Positions 52,668 to 62,806 are shown, numbered from the stretch's first letter. The stretch is DNA of 64,000 nucleotides from Butyrivibrio sp. Su6 (GCF_900108105.1 NZ_FNUR01000010.1:62001-126000), one strand, 5' to 3'. Program-made: numbers and translations. The notes: generated by a model not told the origin, from the sequence alone.

Positions 52668-54358
52668 ACAGAGTTAATAAATTGAAAAGATATTGGGCGA
52701 GAAAAGATGATGCAAAAGAATATTTTAAATGGATCATCGATTATACAAAACCTTACATACCGCAATTAGGGCTGCTCCTTAGCTTTGATCTGATAGCTAC
52801 ATTATTGTCAGTTGGAATGGCAATAATTGGAAAGACTATGATCGACAATGCTTCTGAGGGAAATCTTTCAGAACTGGCATCAATCATAACGATATATGTT
52901 TTGGTTATTGTTGGGGGACAGAGTCTTGCAATTATCAGCAATCTTGTTTCAACTGTAGTATATGAGAAATTTGGATTTGGCATAAGAAAAAAAGTATACA
53001 GACGAATACTGGATACTTGCTGGCTGGATATTTCCAAATACCACACCGGTGATCTTATGACAAGACTTACAAGCGATGTGTCAGCTGTATCAGACGGGAT
53101 ATCATCTACTATTCCTACCATAATAAGATTAGTGGTAGAGCTTTTGGTTACTTTTTTTACACTGGCATATTACGATGTAAGGCTTGCCCTATTTGCTCTT
53201 TTGGTAGCTCCGATAACTATGATCGCCAGTTTTTGGCTTGGTAAAAAAATTAAGTACCTGCAGGTGAAAGTACAGGAGTCGGAATCTAAGTACAGATCAT
53301 TTATGCAGGAGAGTCTTGCCAATATACTTATAGAAAAATCTTTTTGTCTTGAAGATTATTCTGAGGAAAAGCTTACTAAGCTTCGAGATGAGAGGATATA
53401 TTGGGTTTTTAAGAAAAACAGAACTAATATGTATGCTTCTGCTGCCATGGGCCTGTCTTTTCAAATTGGTTACATTGTTGCATTTGCGTGGGGAGCAATC
53501 TGCATTGCAAATAAGACAATTACTTTTGGAACAATGACTATTTTTCTTCAGCTTGTTAACAGAATACAATCGCCCATAGTAGGACTGGCACAGGTTGTAC
53601 CACGTCTGATATCAATGCTTGCTTCAGCAGGAAGAATCATAGAAATTCAGGATTTGCCAAAAGAAGAGTATAAGGGACTTACGATAAGAAATGAAAATGT
53701 GGGTGTAAAGATATCACATGTATCGTTTGGATACAGTGATGAACTTGTTTTTGATGATGCATCAATAGAGATAAAACCGGGTGAAGTTGTGGCACTTGTC
53801 GGCAGGTCAGGAATAGGGAAGACTACTTTAGTCCGTCTTATAATGGCTTTTACGAAGAATATGAAAGGAAGTATAGCCTTCTATAATTCGTACGGTGAAG
53901 AAATAGACAGTTCTCCGGATGCGAGACATTTTATAGCATATGTTCCTCAAGGCAATACGCTTTTTAGCGGAACTATCAGAGAAAATATTCTCATTGGAAG
54001 AGAAGATGCAACTGAAGACGAAATAATAGCTGCGCTTGATAGTGCTGCTGCTTTGGATTTTGTAAATGAATTACAGAATGGAATTGATACAGTCATAGGT
54101 GAAAAGGGGGTAGGAATATCCGAAGGACAGGCTCAGAGACTTTCGATAGCCAGGGCACTTATAAGAAACGCACCTTTCCTTATCCTTGATGAAGCAACAT
54201 CGTCACTTGATGAAGCTACTGAGCTAAGAGTATTGGATGGTATCAGAAATTGGGATCCGGCGCCCACATGCCTTGTTATTACACACAGGAAGTCAATTCT
54301 TAAATACTGTAACAGAGAAATACAGATTGCGGACAAAAAGATGAGGGAAGCAATATGA
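52664..54358 (+). CDS. ABC exporter of lasso D-like type
   Basis: This 564-residue exporter has six predicted helices (about residues 35-320) followed by a nucleotide-binding domain: Walker A VGRSGIGKTT (about 378-387), signature ISEGQ in place of LSGGQ, Walker B LILDEATSSLDEA, and switch histidine in THRKS. There is no C39 peptidase domain. It directly follows the B2-like gene and overlaps it by 4 bases, and overlaps the response regulator by 4 bases. Most likely it exports a peptide matured by the B2-like protein; a lipid or glycolipid is the alternative. Confidence 0.85.
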   Translation: MNRVNKLKRYWARKDDAKEYFKWIIDYTKPYIPQLGLLLSFDLIATLLSVGMAIIGKTMIDNASEGNLSELASIITIYVLVIVGGQSLAIISNLVSTVVYEKFGFGIRKKVYRRILDTCWLDISKYHTGDLMTRLTSDVSAVSDGISSTIPTIIRLVVELLVTFFTLAYYDVRLALFALLVAPITMIASFWLGKKIKYLQVKVQESESKYRSFMQESLANILIEKSFCLEDYSEEKLTKLRDERIYWVFKKNRTNMYASAAMGLSFQIGYIVAFAWGAICIANKTITFGTMTIFLQLVNRIQSPIVGLAQVVPRLISMLASAGRIIEIQDLPKEEYKGLTIRNENVGVKISHVSFGYSDELVFDDASIEIKPGEVVALVGRSGIGKTTLVRLIMAFTKNMKGSIAFYNSYGEEIDSSPDARHFIAYVPQGNTLFSGTIRENILIGREDATEDEIIAALDSAAALDFVNELQNGIDTVIGEKGVGISEGQAQRLSIARALIRNAPFLILDEATSSLDEATELRVLDGIRNWDPAPTCLVITHRKSILKYCNREIQIADKKMREAI

Positions 54359-55062
54359 TAAAGATTTTAATGGTTGATGATGATAAGGATGTGCTTGAAA
54401 TCAATCGAAAGTATTTTGAGGAAAATGGATGTTCAGTAAAGATATGCAGCCATTCACAAGAGGCTATAGATCTTGCTAAAAAGTTCAAACCGGATTGCAT
54501 ACTTCTTGATGTTATGATGCCCGATATGGATGGGCTTGAGGTATGTAAGCAGATCCGCAGTTTTTCAAATGCACCTATTCTTTTTCTATCAGGGAAAATA
54601 TCAGAGAATGATAAAGTGGCAGGTTTTGAAGCCGGTGCAGATGACTATATTGAAAAACCTTACAGCCTTAAAGAAGTTTATTTAAGAATAAAGGTTCACA
54701 TTCGGCGAAATTCCTCTGTTAAAAGGACAATGCCTAAAATGTATATTGATATAAGTCCATTTCTGATCAATTTAGAAGAGCATAAGATTACTTATGAAGA
54801 CACTGAAATACTGTTATCGAACAAGGAGTACGATATTTTTCTTTATTTGGCACAGAATGCTGGAAGTGAAATTACATTTGAAGAGATCGGCAAAAAAATC
54901 TGGGGAAGTTATGATGAAGGTAACAGAAGGATTGTAATGGTAAATGTTTCAAGACTTAGAAAAAAAATAGAAGATCAGACAGGAGTTGATAATCTCATAG
55001 AAACAGTCTGGTCAAAAGGATATAAGCTTGTAAAACCAAAGGGTATCAGATATGGACGTTAA
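54355..55062 (+). CDS. OmpR-family response regulator
   Basis: This is a 235-residue regulator. The receiver domain has the acidic pocket at Asp8-Asp10, phosphorylation site Asp52 (LLDVMMPDMDG), Ser79 and Lys101. The winged-helix output domain spans about 130-235, with NKEYDIFLYLAQN, ITFEEIGKKIWG and VMVNVSRLRKKIE followed by the hairpin ETVWSKGYKL. It is coupled to the ABC exporter by a 4-base overlap and to its kinase by an 11-base overlap. It probably controls this locus, perhaps through the leader palindrome at 34146-34161, which is an inference. Confidence 0.92.
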   Translation: MIKILMVDDDKDVLEINRKYFEENGCSVKICSHSQEAIDLAKKFKPDCILLDVMMPDMDGLEVCKQIRSFSNAPILFLSGKISENDKVAGFEAGADDYIEKPYSLKEVYLRIKVHIRRNSSVKRTMPKMYIDISPFLINLEEHKITYEDTEILLSNKEYDIFLYLAQNAGSEITFEEIGKKIWGSYDEGNRRIVMVNVSRLRKKIEDQTGVDNLIETVWSKGYKLVKPKGIRYGR

Positions 55063-55858
55063 AAAGAAATTTGAGCAGCCGAAGATTTCAGCTGATCTGG
55101 TCGATGAATTATCACAAAAACTACTTGCTGCTAATAATGAATTAAAGCGGGTTGAAGAAGAACGTACTATGATGCTGGAAAATATTTCGCATGATCTGAG
55201 GGCGCCTCTTACAGCAATCAGAAATACTATTGATTTTATTAAAGATAATAGAAACTGTGACGTGAAGGATATGTCAAAGGATGAGTTTAAAAATATGATA
55301 AACCTTCTTGATTCCAGAACAAAGTCATTGGAAGTATTGATCGGGGATTTATATTATCTTACATGTCTTGACAGTAAAAAAGATGAATTTGATTTTTGCG
55401 AGATTCCAATAGGTCAGTTTTTGGAAGAATACTATTTTGCCCTGGAAATCGATGATACATACAAAGATTATAAGCTTGTAATGGAAGTACCAGAGAATAT
55501 GAAAGAAATTGTTATGATCGACGGGGCCAAAATGATAAGAGTTCTTGATAACCTGTTTACAAACGCCCGTAAGTACTCTGATGCAGGATCTGTTATCGCA
55601 CTTGGTGCAGGAAAAAAGGACGGAGAAGTATTCTTTTATGTACAGGACAATGGACGTGGTATTCCAGAAGAGCTAATCCCATATGTATTTGACAGGACCT
55701 TTAGAGTATCGAAAGACAGATCTCCAAAAGGGGAGTCAAGTAACGGACTTGGTCTTGCTATAGCAAAAAGTATTGTAAATGGGCATGGTGGCAGAATTGA
55801 ATGTAAAAGCACATTTGGAAAAGGAAGTAAGTTTATTGTTTACCTGCCGGAACAATAA
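55052..55858 (+). CDS. Soluble histidine kinase without sensor domain
   Basis: This is a 268-residue kinase. A short coiled coil (about 1-42) leads to the dimer/phosphoacceptor helix with His47 (ENISHDLRAPLTA). The ATPase domain has the N box (DNLFTNARKYSDAG), G1 (VQDNGRGIP), F (YVFDRTFR) and G2 (SNGLGLAIAKS). There is no membrane helix, PAS, GAF or HAMP domain; the signal must come through a partner. It is coupled to the response regulator and near the ABC exporter, which could supply the signal. Confidence 0.9.
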   Translation: MDVKKKFEQPKISADLVDELSQKLLAANNELKRVEEERTMMLENISHDLRAPLTAIRNTIDFIKDNRNCDVKDMSKDEFKNMINLLDSRTKSLEVLIGDLYYLTCLDSKKDEFDFCEIPIGQFLEEYYFALEIDDTYKDYKLVMEVPENMKEIVMIDGAKMIRVLDNLFTNARKYSDAGSVIALGAGKKDGEVFFYVQDNGRGIPEELIPYVFDRTFRVSKDRSPKGESSNGLGLAIAKSIVNGHGGRIECKSTFGKGSKFIVYLPEQ

Positions 55859-55870
55859 GCCAAATGAAAA

Positions 55871-56893
55871 ATGGATAAAAAAGTAAGCGTAATAGTTCCA
55901 ATATATAATGGTGAAAAATATATAGACAGGTGCTGCAAGAGCCTGTTAAGCCAGACATACAAGAATACTGAGTTTATTCTGGTGGATGATGGCAGTGTGG
56001 ATAGAACCCCTCAAATGTGTGACAGCTATGCCCAAAAAGACGAGAGATTTGTTGTAATACATCAGGAAAATCGAGGGCTTAGTGCAGCAAGAAATGCAGG
56101 TACTGACAGAGCTACAGGTGATTATATAGTTTACTTTGATGTGGATGATGAAATAAGTCCTCTGCTTATTGAAGATAATATAAAACTTGCTCTGGAGCAT
56201 GATGCTGATGTGGTCATGTATTGTTTTCTATATGACAATCTGGATACAGGTGAGAGGATAGAAAACTGCATTGATGAAGGCTTTGCAGGTGATAATGTAC
56301 AATTTTTTAATAATTTTCTGATAAGGACTATTGACCATGAAGTATTCAATGCGCCTTGGAATAAGCTATATAAACTTAAATTTATAAGAGATAATGATCT
56401 TCGTTTTTTACCTGAGTACCCAATATATGAAGATATTATCTTTGCGGCCAGAATGCTGAAAGTTGCAAAAAAAATAGTTGTTAACAACAATTGCTATTAT
56501 ACCTATTATGTCAGAAGTTCAGGGAGCCTTATTTCGAAATATGTTGACGGCTATTTTGACTCTGTAACAAAGTTTTACAAATGTGCGATTTCGTACTGCA
56601 GGCAATATGAAAACAACAAATCTCAACTGATAAGGTTTAGCAGTCTGTACGTAAAACTTGTTACTACAAATCTTAAGCAGATCAGTTGCAAGAAAGAACT
56701 TAGTATTGGAGTTAAGAGAAGAAAAATACGGAGTATATGTAATAACAGATCATTACAAAATGCGATCAAACTGGCAGAACTTGGAATCAGAAAAAAACTC
56801 ATTATAAGTCTTATCAGGCACCGCGCTGATCTGCTTATTATTATATTCTATAAAATTATGAAAAAACTTGATGAATCAAACTGGAGGAAATGA
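55871..56893 (+). CDS. GT2 family glycosyltransferase
   Basis: This 340-residue enzyme begins KKVSVIVPIYNGEKYIDRCCKSLLSQ, followed by LVDDGSVDRTP and the metal motif YFDVDDEI, then APWNKLYKLKFI and IYEDIIFAARML. The D-V-D-D motif replaces the more usual D-S-D-D. It adds a sugar in repeat-unit assembly; the specificity is unknown. It begins 12 bases after the kinase gene. Its C-terminal 90 residues are basic and helical, probably for membrane contact. Confidence 0.9.
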   Translation: MDKKVSVIVPIYNGEKYIDRCCKSLLSQTYKNTEFILVDDGSVDRTPQMCDSYAQKDERFVVIHQENRGLSAARNAGTDRATGDYIVYFDVDDEISPLLIEDNIKLALEHDADVVMYCFLYDNLDTGERIENCIDEGFAGDNVQFFNNFLIRTIDHEVFNAPWNKLYKLKFIRDNDLRFLPEYPIYEDIIFAARMLKVAKKIVVNNNCYYTYYVRSSGSLISKYVDGYFDSVTKFYKCAISYCRQYENNKSQLIRFSSLYVKLVTTNLKQISCKKELSIGVKRRKIRSICNNRSLQNAIKLAELGIRKKLIISLIRHRADLLIIIFYKIMKKLDESNWRK

Positions 56894-57834
56894 TGGGAGA
56901 GGGGCTAGTCAGTATAATTATTCCGATTTACAACATTGAGGAATATATTGATGCTTGCGTGGAAAGCATTTTAGATCAGACATATAAAAATCTAGAAGTA
57001 ATTCTTGTAGATGATGGGTCTAAGGACAGCAGTGGAAAAAAAATAGATGAATGGGCCGGGAAAGATTCCAGAGTAGTTGCACTTCATAAAAAAAATGGAG
57101 GGCAGGGTGACTCAAGAAACTATGGTTTTGCTCATTCACACGGAGAATATATTGCTTTTGTTGATGGTGACGATTGGGTAGAAAAGACATATATTGAAAA
57201 GCTCATGGACACTCTTATTAAAAATGATGCGGATATGTCCGGATGCAGATTCTTCAGAAACAGAACAGACGGGGAGGGATATATATATCCAAGGCCGGAT
57301 GAATCCTATAGGTTCTGCGAAAATACACAGGACTATATGGTACGGGTATACAATAACTTTGGCGTGTATTGTGGCCCATGTATGAAGATATATAAGAGGA
57401 AAATCATAGTTGATAATATGTTTCCCAATATCAGAATAGCGGAAGATGCAATGGTAATACGAGAGATAGCATTCAGGTGCGAAAAAATAGCTTATATTCC
57501 TGATGCTCTCTATATGTATAGAGATCGTCCCAACAGTGTTATGACTACCAAAAGGCATTATACATTAGATGAACAGAAATTAAGAATGCTTTGGCTTGAT
57601 GAGGATATGAAGTTCTACAGAGAAATTAAAAATAATGTTCTCCTGGCACTGGCAGAGAAGGCATTCTGCTACTACATATATAATGACTGGGCGTTTTTTG
57701 ACAGGGAGTGTCGAGGGTACTATAAAAGCAGGTACTATAAGGCTTTGCGACACATGGTAATAACACCTGGGAACAGTCTGGGAGCAAAGTGTAAATATAT
57801 TATGTTTGGTATGAAAATAATAGCTTCAAGATAA
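56893..57834 (+). CDS. GT2 family glycosyltransferase
   Basis: This enzyme has 313 residues from the second of two adjacent ATG codons (56893), which is 5 bases after GGAGG; the first (56890) is too close. The sequence GLVSIIIPIYNIEEYIDACVESILDQTYKN is followed by LVDDGSKDSSG, FVDGDDWV (metal motif) and CGPCMKIYKRKII. Similar to transferases of capsule and teichoic-type loci. It overlaps or abuts the preceding gene, and the membrane transferase follows after 17 bases. Confidence 0.9.
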   Translation: MGEGLVSIIIPIYNIEEYIDACVESILDQTYKNLEVILVDDGSKDSSGKKIDEWAGKDSRVVALHKKNGGQGDSRNYGFAHSHGEYIAFVDGDDWVEKTYIEKLMDTLIKNDADMSGCRFFRNRTDGEGYIYPRPDESYRFCENTQDYMVRVYNNFGVYCGPCMKIYKRKIIVDNMFPNIRIAEDAMVIREIAFRCEKIAYIPDALYMYRDRPNSVMTTKRHYTLDEQKLRMLWLDEDMKFYREIKNNVLLALAEKAFCYYIYNDWAFFDRECRGYYKSRYYKALRHMVITPGNSLGAKCKYIMFGMKIIASR

Positions 57835-57851
57835 TTTGAGGGGGAATTGTT

Positions 57852-59363
57852 GTGAAAGAGTTTTCTATTGGAAAAAAGAGTTTATATGTACTTGTAATGT
57901 TAGTGGCAGCTTTTCTAATTGTGCTTATTGCATCAGCAACTACGAGCCCGTTGTACCCATATTATAAGGGGTGGGACTCCGGCTTATTTCAGCTGATAGG
58001 CAAGGAATGGGGACGTGGTCACATCCCTTATACTGAGCTTTTTGATCAAAAAGGCCCTGTTATATTTTTTATCGATATGTTGGGATATGCAATTACAGGA
58101 AATAAGTATGGAGTGTTCTGTATTCAGGTACTATTCATGTTCTTTACAGAACTTGTAGTGTTTGAACTATTTTCTAAAATTTTTCCCCCAAGAAATTCAT
58201 TAATTATTTCTAACGCTTTATTGTTGCCATTTATATGCTGTTATGAATTTGGAAACTTATGCGAAGAGTATGTTAACCCATTGATTCTATTAAGTCTGTG
58301 CTGCTATGTTACATGGCTTGAAGAGAAAAATAAAGGGAATAAAGAACACAAGCCTCTCTATGCGTTTATATATGGTATTACATTTGGCTTTAGTATGATG
58401 TCAAGACTTACCAATTCTATTGCGATATGTGTGATAGTCTTCTTTATCTGTATCTATTTATTAGCCAATAAGAAATTCAACAATTTTATTGCTAATGCGT
58501 TGGCCTTTATCTGTGGCGCAGCATTATTGATACTTCCTTTTACTGTTTACTTTGCCATAAAGGGATCAAACTATGATTACTGGTACGGGACAATACTTTA
58601 TAATTTTGCTTATGCATCAGCATCCAGTGGAAGTGTTATGACCATAATAAGAGGAGCAGGCAGGCAAATTGGTAGCTACGCGTTGATCATGCTTGGAATC
58701 ATTTTCATGTGTGATAAGAAATATTTTGACGGAAGTGTTTATATAGCGATAGGAGCAGCAACAGAGTTTTTGCTTGCAAATATCAATAATTTCGGTCATT
58801 ATGCCATGATCACTTATCCTTATCTTGTGATAGCTGTATATGAATTAACAAAATTACATATGCATAGCGAAAAGGGGCAGGGATTTCAAAGTGTTAAAAA
58901 AAGAGTAACTGGTCTTGTGCTGCTGGCTGTTCTGCTTATAACGGTTGTTTTTACTTCTAAAGAACTTATAAAGCTCTATAGACATCATGAAAAGTTTGCA
59001 AGTGGTACTTCAGCAGAAACTATAAAATATGATCAATTGATAGAATTTGTTGAGAATATACCGGCTGAAGACAGAAACAGTGTCATTGGCTATGGAACCA
59101 ATCCCTGGTTCTATCTGGATATGGACATTACTCCTGCAAACAGATTTTTTGTTATGCAGGACTGGCAGGCAAGCTACAGTGATAATTATACTGAATTGTT
59201 ATTCCATGAGTATGAAATAAATAAACCTAAATGGATTGTGCTTGTAAAAAATGGTGATGTTGTTATTCAGAAGATTTTGGATACTTTCTATTCTGTTGTC
59301 ATGACAGAGCCGGTAGAATATTCAAATGGAACAGAAGAGCTTATTTTATATAAGCTTGATTAA
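57852..59363 (+). CDS. ArnT/PMT-like membrane glycosyltransferase
   Basis: This is 503 residues with a GTG start and GAGGGGG about 8 bases upstream. It is strongly hydrophobic, with many helices. The first outside loop carries the typical acid signature: GWDSGLFQLIGKEWGRGHIPYTELFDQKGP (about residues 37-66), where the aspartates bind the lipid-phosphate donor. Such GT-C enzymes use undecaprenyl-phosphate sugars and act outside the membrane. The soluble C-terminal part (about 390-503) would lie outside the cell. It may decorate the polymer with a side sugar. A related enzyme follows. Confidence 0.8.
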   Translation: MKEFSIGKKSLYVLVMLVAAFLIVLIASATTSPLYPYYKGWDSGLFQLIGKEWGRGHIPYTELFDQKGPVIFFIDMLGYAITGNKYGVFCIQVLFMFFTELVVFELFSKIFPPRNSLIISNALLLPFICCYEFGNLCEEYVNPLILLSLCCYVTWLEEKNKGNKEHKPLYAFIYGITFGFSMMSRLTNSIAICVIVFFICIYLLANKKFNNFIANALAFICGAALLILPFTVYFAIKGSNYDYWYGTILYNFAYASASSGSVMTIIRGAGRQIGSYALIMLGIIFMCDKKYFDGSVYIAIGAATEFLLANINNFGHYAMITYPYLVIAVYELTKLHMHSEKGQGFQSVKKRVTGLVLLAVLLITVVFTSKELIKLYRHHEKFASGTSAETIKYDQLIEFVENIPAEDRNSVIGYGTNPWFYLDMDITPANRFFVMQDWQASYSDNYTELLFHEYEINKPKWIVLVKNGDVVIQKILDTFYSVVMTEPVEYSNGTEELILYKLD

Positions 59364-59372
59364 GGGGGAAAT

Positions 59373-60866
59373 ATGAAAAACATAGAAAAAGCATTGCTGA
59401 TGCTTATCATTATTTTTGCAGGGGTTGTAGTTATTTTGCTTGGAATAAAGAAAGTGAATTACCACTGTGATGAAATATGGACTTATGGCCTTGCGAATAA
59501 CATTGGTGGTATCAATCCTTCTTTTGAAATTGGAAAAATTTATCAGGGAATGGGACCGTTTGAAGATTTTATGACGGTTGATGCGAATAATAGATTTAAT
59601 TATGCAAATACCTGGGATAATCAGGCAAAAGATGTTCATCCACCATTTTATTATATTCTTGTCCACACTGTATGTTCTCTGTTTTCCGGGACATTCAGTA
59701 AGTGGTATGGGGTTGCCATTAACATTTTCTGGATGATCCTGACCTTGATAATTCTGTATAAACTGTTAAAGGATATATTTGGAAATACTCTTGCTGCAGC
59801 AGGAGCTCTTTTAGCCTATGCATCATCTGTTGTGTTCTTTGACACTATGCTTTTGATAAGAATGTATGCCCAATTTACTTTTTTTGTTGTCTTACTGATG
59901 TATGTTTTTGAGAAAAACTGGGATAAAAAACCTGATAAGCCATTTCTGATAAAGCTTGGTATTACCCTGTTTTTGGGTATGTTTACACAGTATTATTTTA
60001 TTTTCATAGCTTTTTTTATGTGCCTTATTTATGGAATCAAGCTTCTTGCGGCCAAAGACAAAAATTGCGTAAGAAATTATATCGTAGGTATTGGAATTGC
60101 AGGAATTTGTTATGGACTTGCCTGGTACCATATCCTTGCCCATATATTTAATGGTTACAGAGGCGAAGAAGCAATCAGTAAGGCTACAAATCTTGGCGGA
60201 TTGCTCTCAGGAATGGTGGGAATGTTTTCTATAATTGACTCTGAAGCTTTCGCCGGACTTGGCATATTTTTTATAATACTGGGGCTTGGATTTTTGATTT
60301 ACAAGATCTTAAAAAAGGACATAGCGCCTGATTTTACATTTTTTATGTTTTTATGTGGCTGTTTTTATGTAGTTGTAGTTGGAAAAATCTGTCCAAAGAT
60401 AACAACAAGGTACATAATGCCAGTAAGCTGGATATTTATTATAGCTTCATATATTGTAATACGCTTCTTTATAAACAAGTTAAGAACAGGAATGATTTCA
60501 GAGTATGTTGTTATAGCTGTTTTCTGTGTTATAAGTATATTCAATCTGGCAAGCAGGAATTTCACAGTACCGATGGATTATATAGATTCGGATCAGCAGA
60601 AGGCGATTGAAATTGCGACTGATAAAAAGACTTTGGTGTGTGTCGATGTTAACTGGAAAATTCTTTATGACTTTGTGATTCTTATGAATACGGACAGCTA
60701 TGAATTTATTGATCCGGAAAATGCAGAGAAATATATAAATGAGCAGAATGAAGATTTTATATTAGTTGTCAATCTCGATGAGGGAAGAGAGGAACTTATA
60801 GCAGATTTCGATAATGAATTATTGTACGAAGACGGAATGAATTTCTATTATCTTGTTAACAGATAA
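59373..60866 (+). CDS. ArnT/PMT-like membrane glycosyltransferase
   Basis: This 497-residue GT-C protein has many helices. The first outer loop contains NYHCDEIWTYGLANN (about residues 28-42), with the D-E pair at the place of the catalytic acid, and later DVHPPFYYILVH, a motif also found in GT39-like enzymes. The donor is probably a polyprenyl-phosphate sugar. The start is 9 bases after the previous gene (AAGGGGGAAAT). Tandem arrangement with another GT-C gene suggests two separate outside decorations. Confidence 0.82.
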   Translation: MKNIEKALLMLIIIFAGVVVILLGIKKVNYHCDEIWTYGLANNIGGINPSFEIGKIYQGMGPFEDFMTVDANNRFNYANTWDNQAKDVHPPFYYILVHTVCSLFSGTFSKWYGVAINIFWMILTLIILYKLLKDIFGNTLAAAGALLAYASSVVFFDTMLLIRMYAQFTFFVVLLMYVFEKNWDKKPDKPFLIKLGITLFLGMFTQYYFIFIAFFMCLIYGIKLLAAKDKNCVRNYIVGIGIAGICYGLAWYHILAHIFNGYRGEEAISKATNLGGLLSGMVGMFSIIDSEAFAGLGIFFIILGLGFLIYKILKKDIAPDFTFFMFLCGCFYVVVVGKICPKITTRYIMPVSWIFIIASYIVIRFFINKLRTGMISEYVVIAVFCVISIFNLASRNFTVPMDYIDSDQQKAIEIATDKKTLVCVDVNWKILYDFVILMNTDSYEFIDPENAEKYINEQNEDFILVVNLDEGREELIADFDNELLYEDGMNFYYLVNR

Positions 60867-60904
60867 CAGTTTTCAAATTAAAAGATGATGAGAGACAACA
60901 ATAA

Positions 60905-61915
60905 ATGATGAAGAATGAATTGATTTCTGTCATTATTCCCGTTTATAACAGGAAAGAGTGTTTACAAAGATGTTTTTCAAGTATAGATGAGCAGAGCGTT
61001 CAAGCAGAGATAATAATTGTTGATGATGGAAGTACGGATGGGAGTTCATACATAATCGATGATTATAGAAAGCAACATTCTAACTGTATAGTTATTCATC
61101 AGCCTAACTTGGGACTTAGTGCGGCAAGGAATGCCGGATTGGATATTTGCAGAGGCGATTATATATTTTTTCTGGATAGTGATGATTATCTTGAAAAGGA
61201 AGCTCTTGCCGATTTACTCAGAGCTATTAAAGAAACAGATTCTGATGTTTGCATTTGCAAGTATTCAAGATATTTTGAAGACGGAGCCCTTGAATATGAA
61301 AATCACTTGCCTGATTATGCAAAAAATAAAGTGATAACCAAAGAAGGACTGCTCTCTTTGATGTATATTGAAAATTCATACCTTTGGTGTGTTGCGTGGG
61401 GGAAGCTTTATAAAAGAAAAGTCTTTGATAACATAAGATTTCCTGTTGGCAAAAATTCTGAAGATGAATATATCATGCCACTGATACTTGAAAAAGCATC
61501 TAAGTTTTATGTTTTGGATGAGAGCTTATATCATCAGGTTTTGACTAAAAACAGCATTGTCAGGAATGACATTTCAATCAAAACATTGGATGCATCTGAA
61601 GCTGTATTGGAGATGATCTGGTATTTGCTTGATAAAGGTTATTATGAGTATGCACTTTTTAGATTTGGTGTAGCAACAAGATGGCTTTTACTGTGGAAGA
61701 GCATGGCTAAAAACAGTGAAATAAAAGAAGCAATAAAATGCCATTATACCCAATATCGTAAAGTGGCCAAAAAACTTATCTCGTATGTGGACATAAAAAA
61801 TAAAATCAGGTTGTCTTTGTTCTGTTTAAATTTTCAACTATACGGTTTTATTCAAAATTTATGCAAAAAGGTTAAGAAAAATGAGAAAGTACAGGATTTA
61901 CGGGCAGATTATTGA
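60905..61915 (+). CDS. GT2 family glycosyltransferase
   Basis: This 336-residue enzyme starts LISVIIPVYNRKECLQRCFSSIDEQ, followed by VDDGSTDGSS, FLDSDDYL (metal motif), CVAWGKLYKRKVF and KNSEDEYIMPLI. Two ATG codons start the frame. Its last 35 bases overlap the HPr-kinase-like gene, joining it to the two enzymes that follow. Its C-terminal 100 residues are basic. Confidence 0.9.
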   Translation: MMKNELISVIIPVYNRKECLQRCFSSIDEQSVQAEIIIVDDGSTDGSSYIIDDYRKQHSNCIVIHQPNLGLSAARNAGLDICRGDYIFFLDSDDYLEKEALADLLRAIKETDSDVCICKYSRYFEDGALEYENHLPDYAKNKVITKEGLLSLMYIENSYLWCVAWGKLYKRKVFDNIRFPVGKNSEDEYIMPLILEKASKFYVLDESLYHQVLTKNSIVRNDISIKTLDASEAVLEMIWYLLDKGYYEYALFRFGVATRWLLLWKSMAKNSEIKEAIKCHYTQYRKVAKKLISYVDIKNKIRLSLFCLNFQLYGFIQNLCKKVKKNEKVQDLRADY

Positions 61916-62798
61916 ATCTGACATGGAGTTTTCCTATCTCATACCCGCAGATGATCATTCTTATGATGAGAAAGACATTATAAGGATAAAAAGAGAAGTC
62001 ATTGGGGATGAAGTAAATGAAAGGCTTGAAAATACAGGAGTAAACTATCTGGTTTCATTTGAAGTATCGTGCTTTAGAAATCCATGGGGATACTTTTTGG
62101 TAAAGTATGGAACTGATATCTTTTATGAAATCAAGGATGGAGCCGGAGAAAAAGATATTATTCCATTTATTTTGGGCTATTGTCTTAGTATGGCTTTACT
62201 TCAAAAAAGGATACTTGCAATTCATTGCAGCGCGGTGTGTGTCCCTAACGATTACGGGGATGGAGAAGCTCTGCTTATTGTCGGTGAATCAGGTGCAGGG
62301 AAATCCACGTTGACAAGGAAATTGCTGGATGAAGGATTTGGATTTATGGCTGATGATATAGCAGCAATATCTTTTAACGAGAACATATATGTTCATCCTA
62401 CATTCCCTTATCAAAAACTGTGCAGAAATGAAATTGAAGCTAATGATCTGGACAAGTCTGGGATGCTATATATTGATGAGAATAAAGATAAATTCCTTGT
62501 CCCTGTAAAAAAACACTTCGTTAACGAACCTAAAAAACTCAGGGGAATGATCTACATTGTTCCTGCCATGGTAGATAATGTAGAAGTCCACGAACTATCA
62601 GGTTTTGATCAGTTTATAGCTTTTAAAAATAATATTTTTATGCATAAAATGACTGGCGAGTGGGAAAAAGAAAAAAATTTTCTTGATCTGTGTCTTAAAG
62701 CAGCAGGTAAATGCCCGGTGTATGTTATTTTAAGGCCAATCGGGACAAATTCGGTTGAATCCATGAGCGAGAGTATAAAGAATTTGTTTTTGGAATAG
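61881..62798 (+). CDS. HPr-kinase-like protein (lasso-type tailoring kinase candidate)
   Basis: This 305-residue protein has a beta-rich N-terminal region (YRIYGQIIESDMEFSYL) and a C-terminal P-loop domain: LLIVGESGAGKSTLTRKLL (about residues 131-150), then GFMADDIAAI, the second conserved acid region of HPr kinases. It lacks the regulatory HprK N-domain and there is no HPr gene nearby. In the paeninodin lasso cluster a kinase of this type phosphorylates the peptide C-terminus. It begins inside the GT2 gene and is followed after 8 bases by the asparagine-synthetase-like gene, the same pairing seen in lasso clusters. Confidence 0.82.
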   Translation: MRKYRIYGQIIESDMEFSYLIPADDHSYDEKDIIRIKREVIGDEVNERLENTGVNYLVSFEVSCFRNPWGYFLVKYGTDIFYEIKDGAGEKDIIPFILGYCLSMALLQKRILAIHCSAVCVPNDYGDGEALLIVGESGAGKSTLTRKLLDEGFGFMADDIAAISFNENIYVHPTFPYQKLCRNEIEANDLDKSGMLYIDENKDKFLVPVKKHFVNEPKKLRGMIYIVPAMVDNVEVHELSGFDQFIAFKNNIFMHKMTGEWEKEKNFLDLCLKAAGKCPVYVILRPIGTNSVESMSESIKNLFLE

Positions 62799-62806
62799 GG
62801 GGAAAT

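Noticed and set aside
61881-62798. True HPr kinase/phosphorylase
   Set aside because: It lacks the HprK regulatory N-domain, is next to an asparagine-synthetase-like gene rather than ptsH or lgt, and begins like lasso-type kinases.
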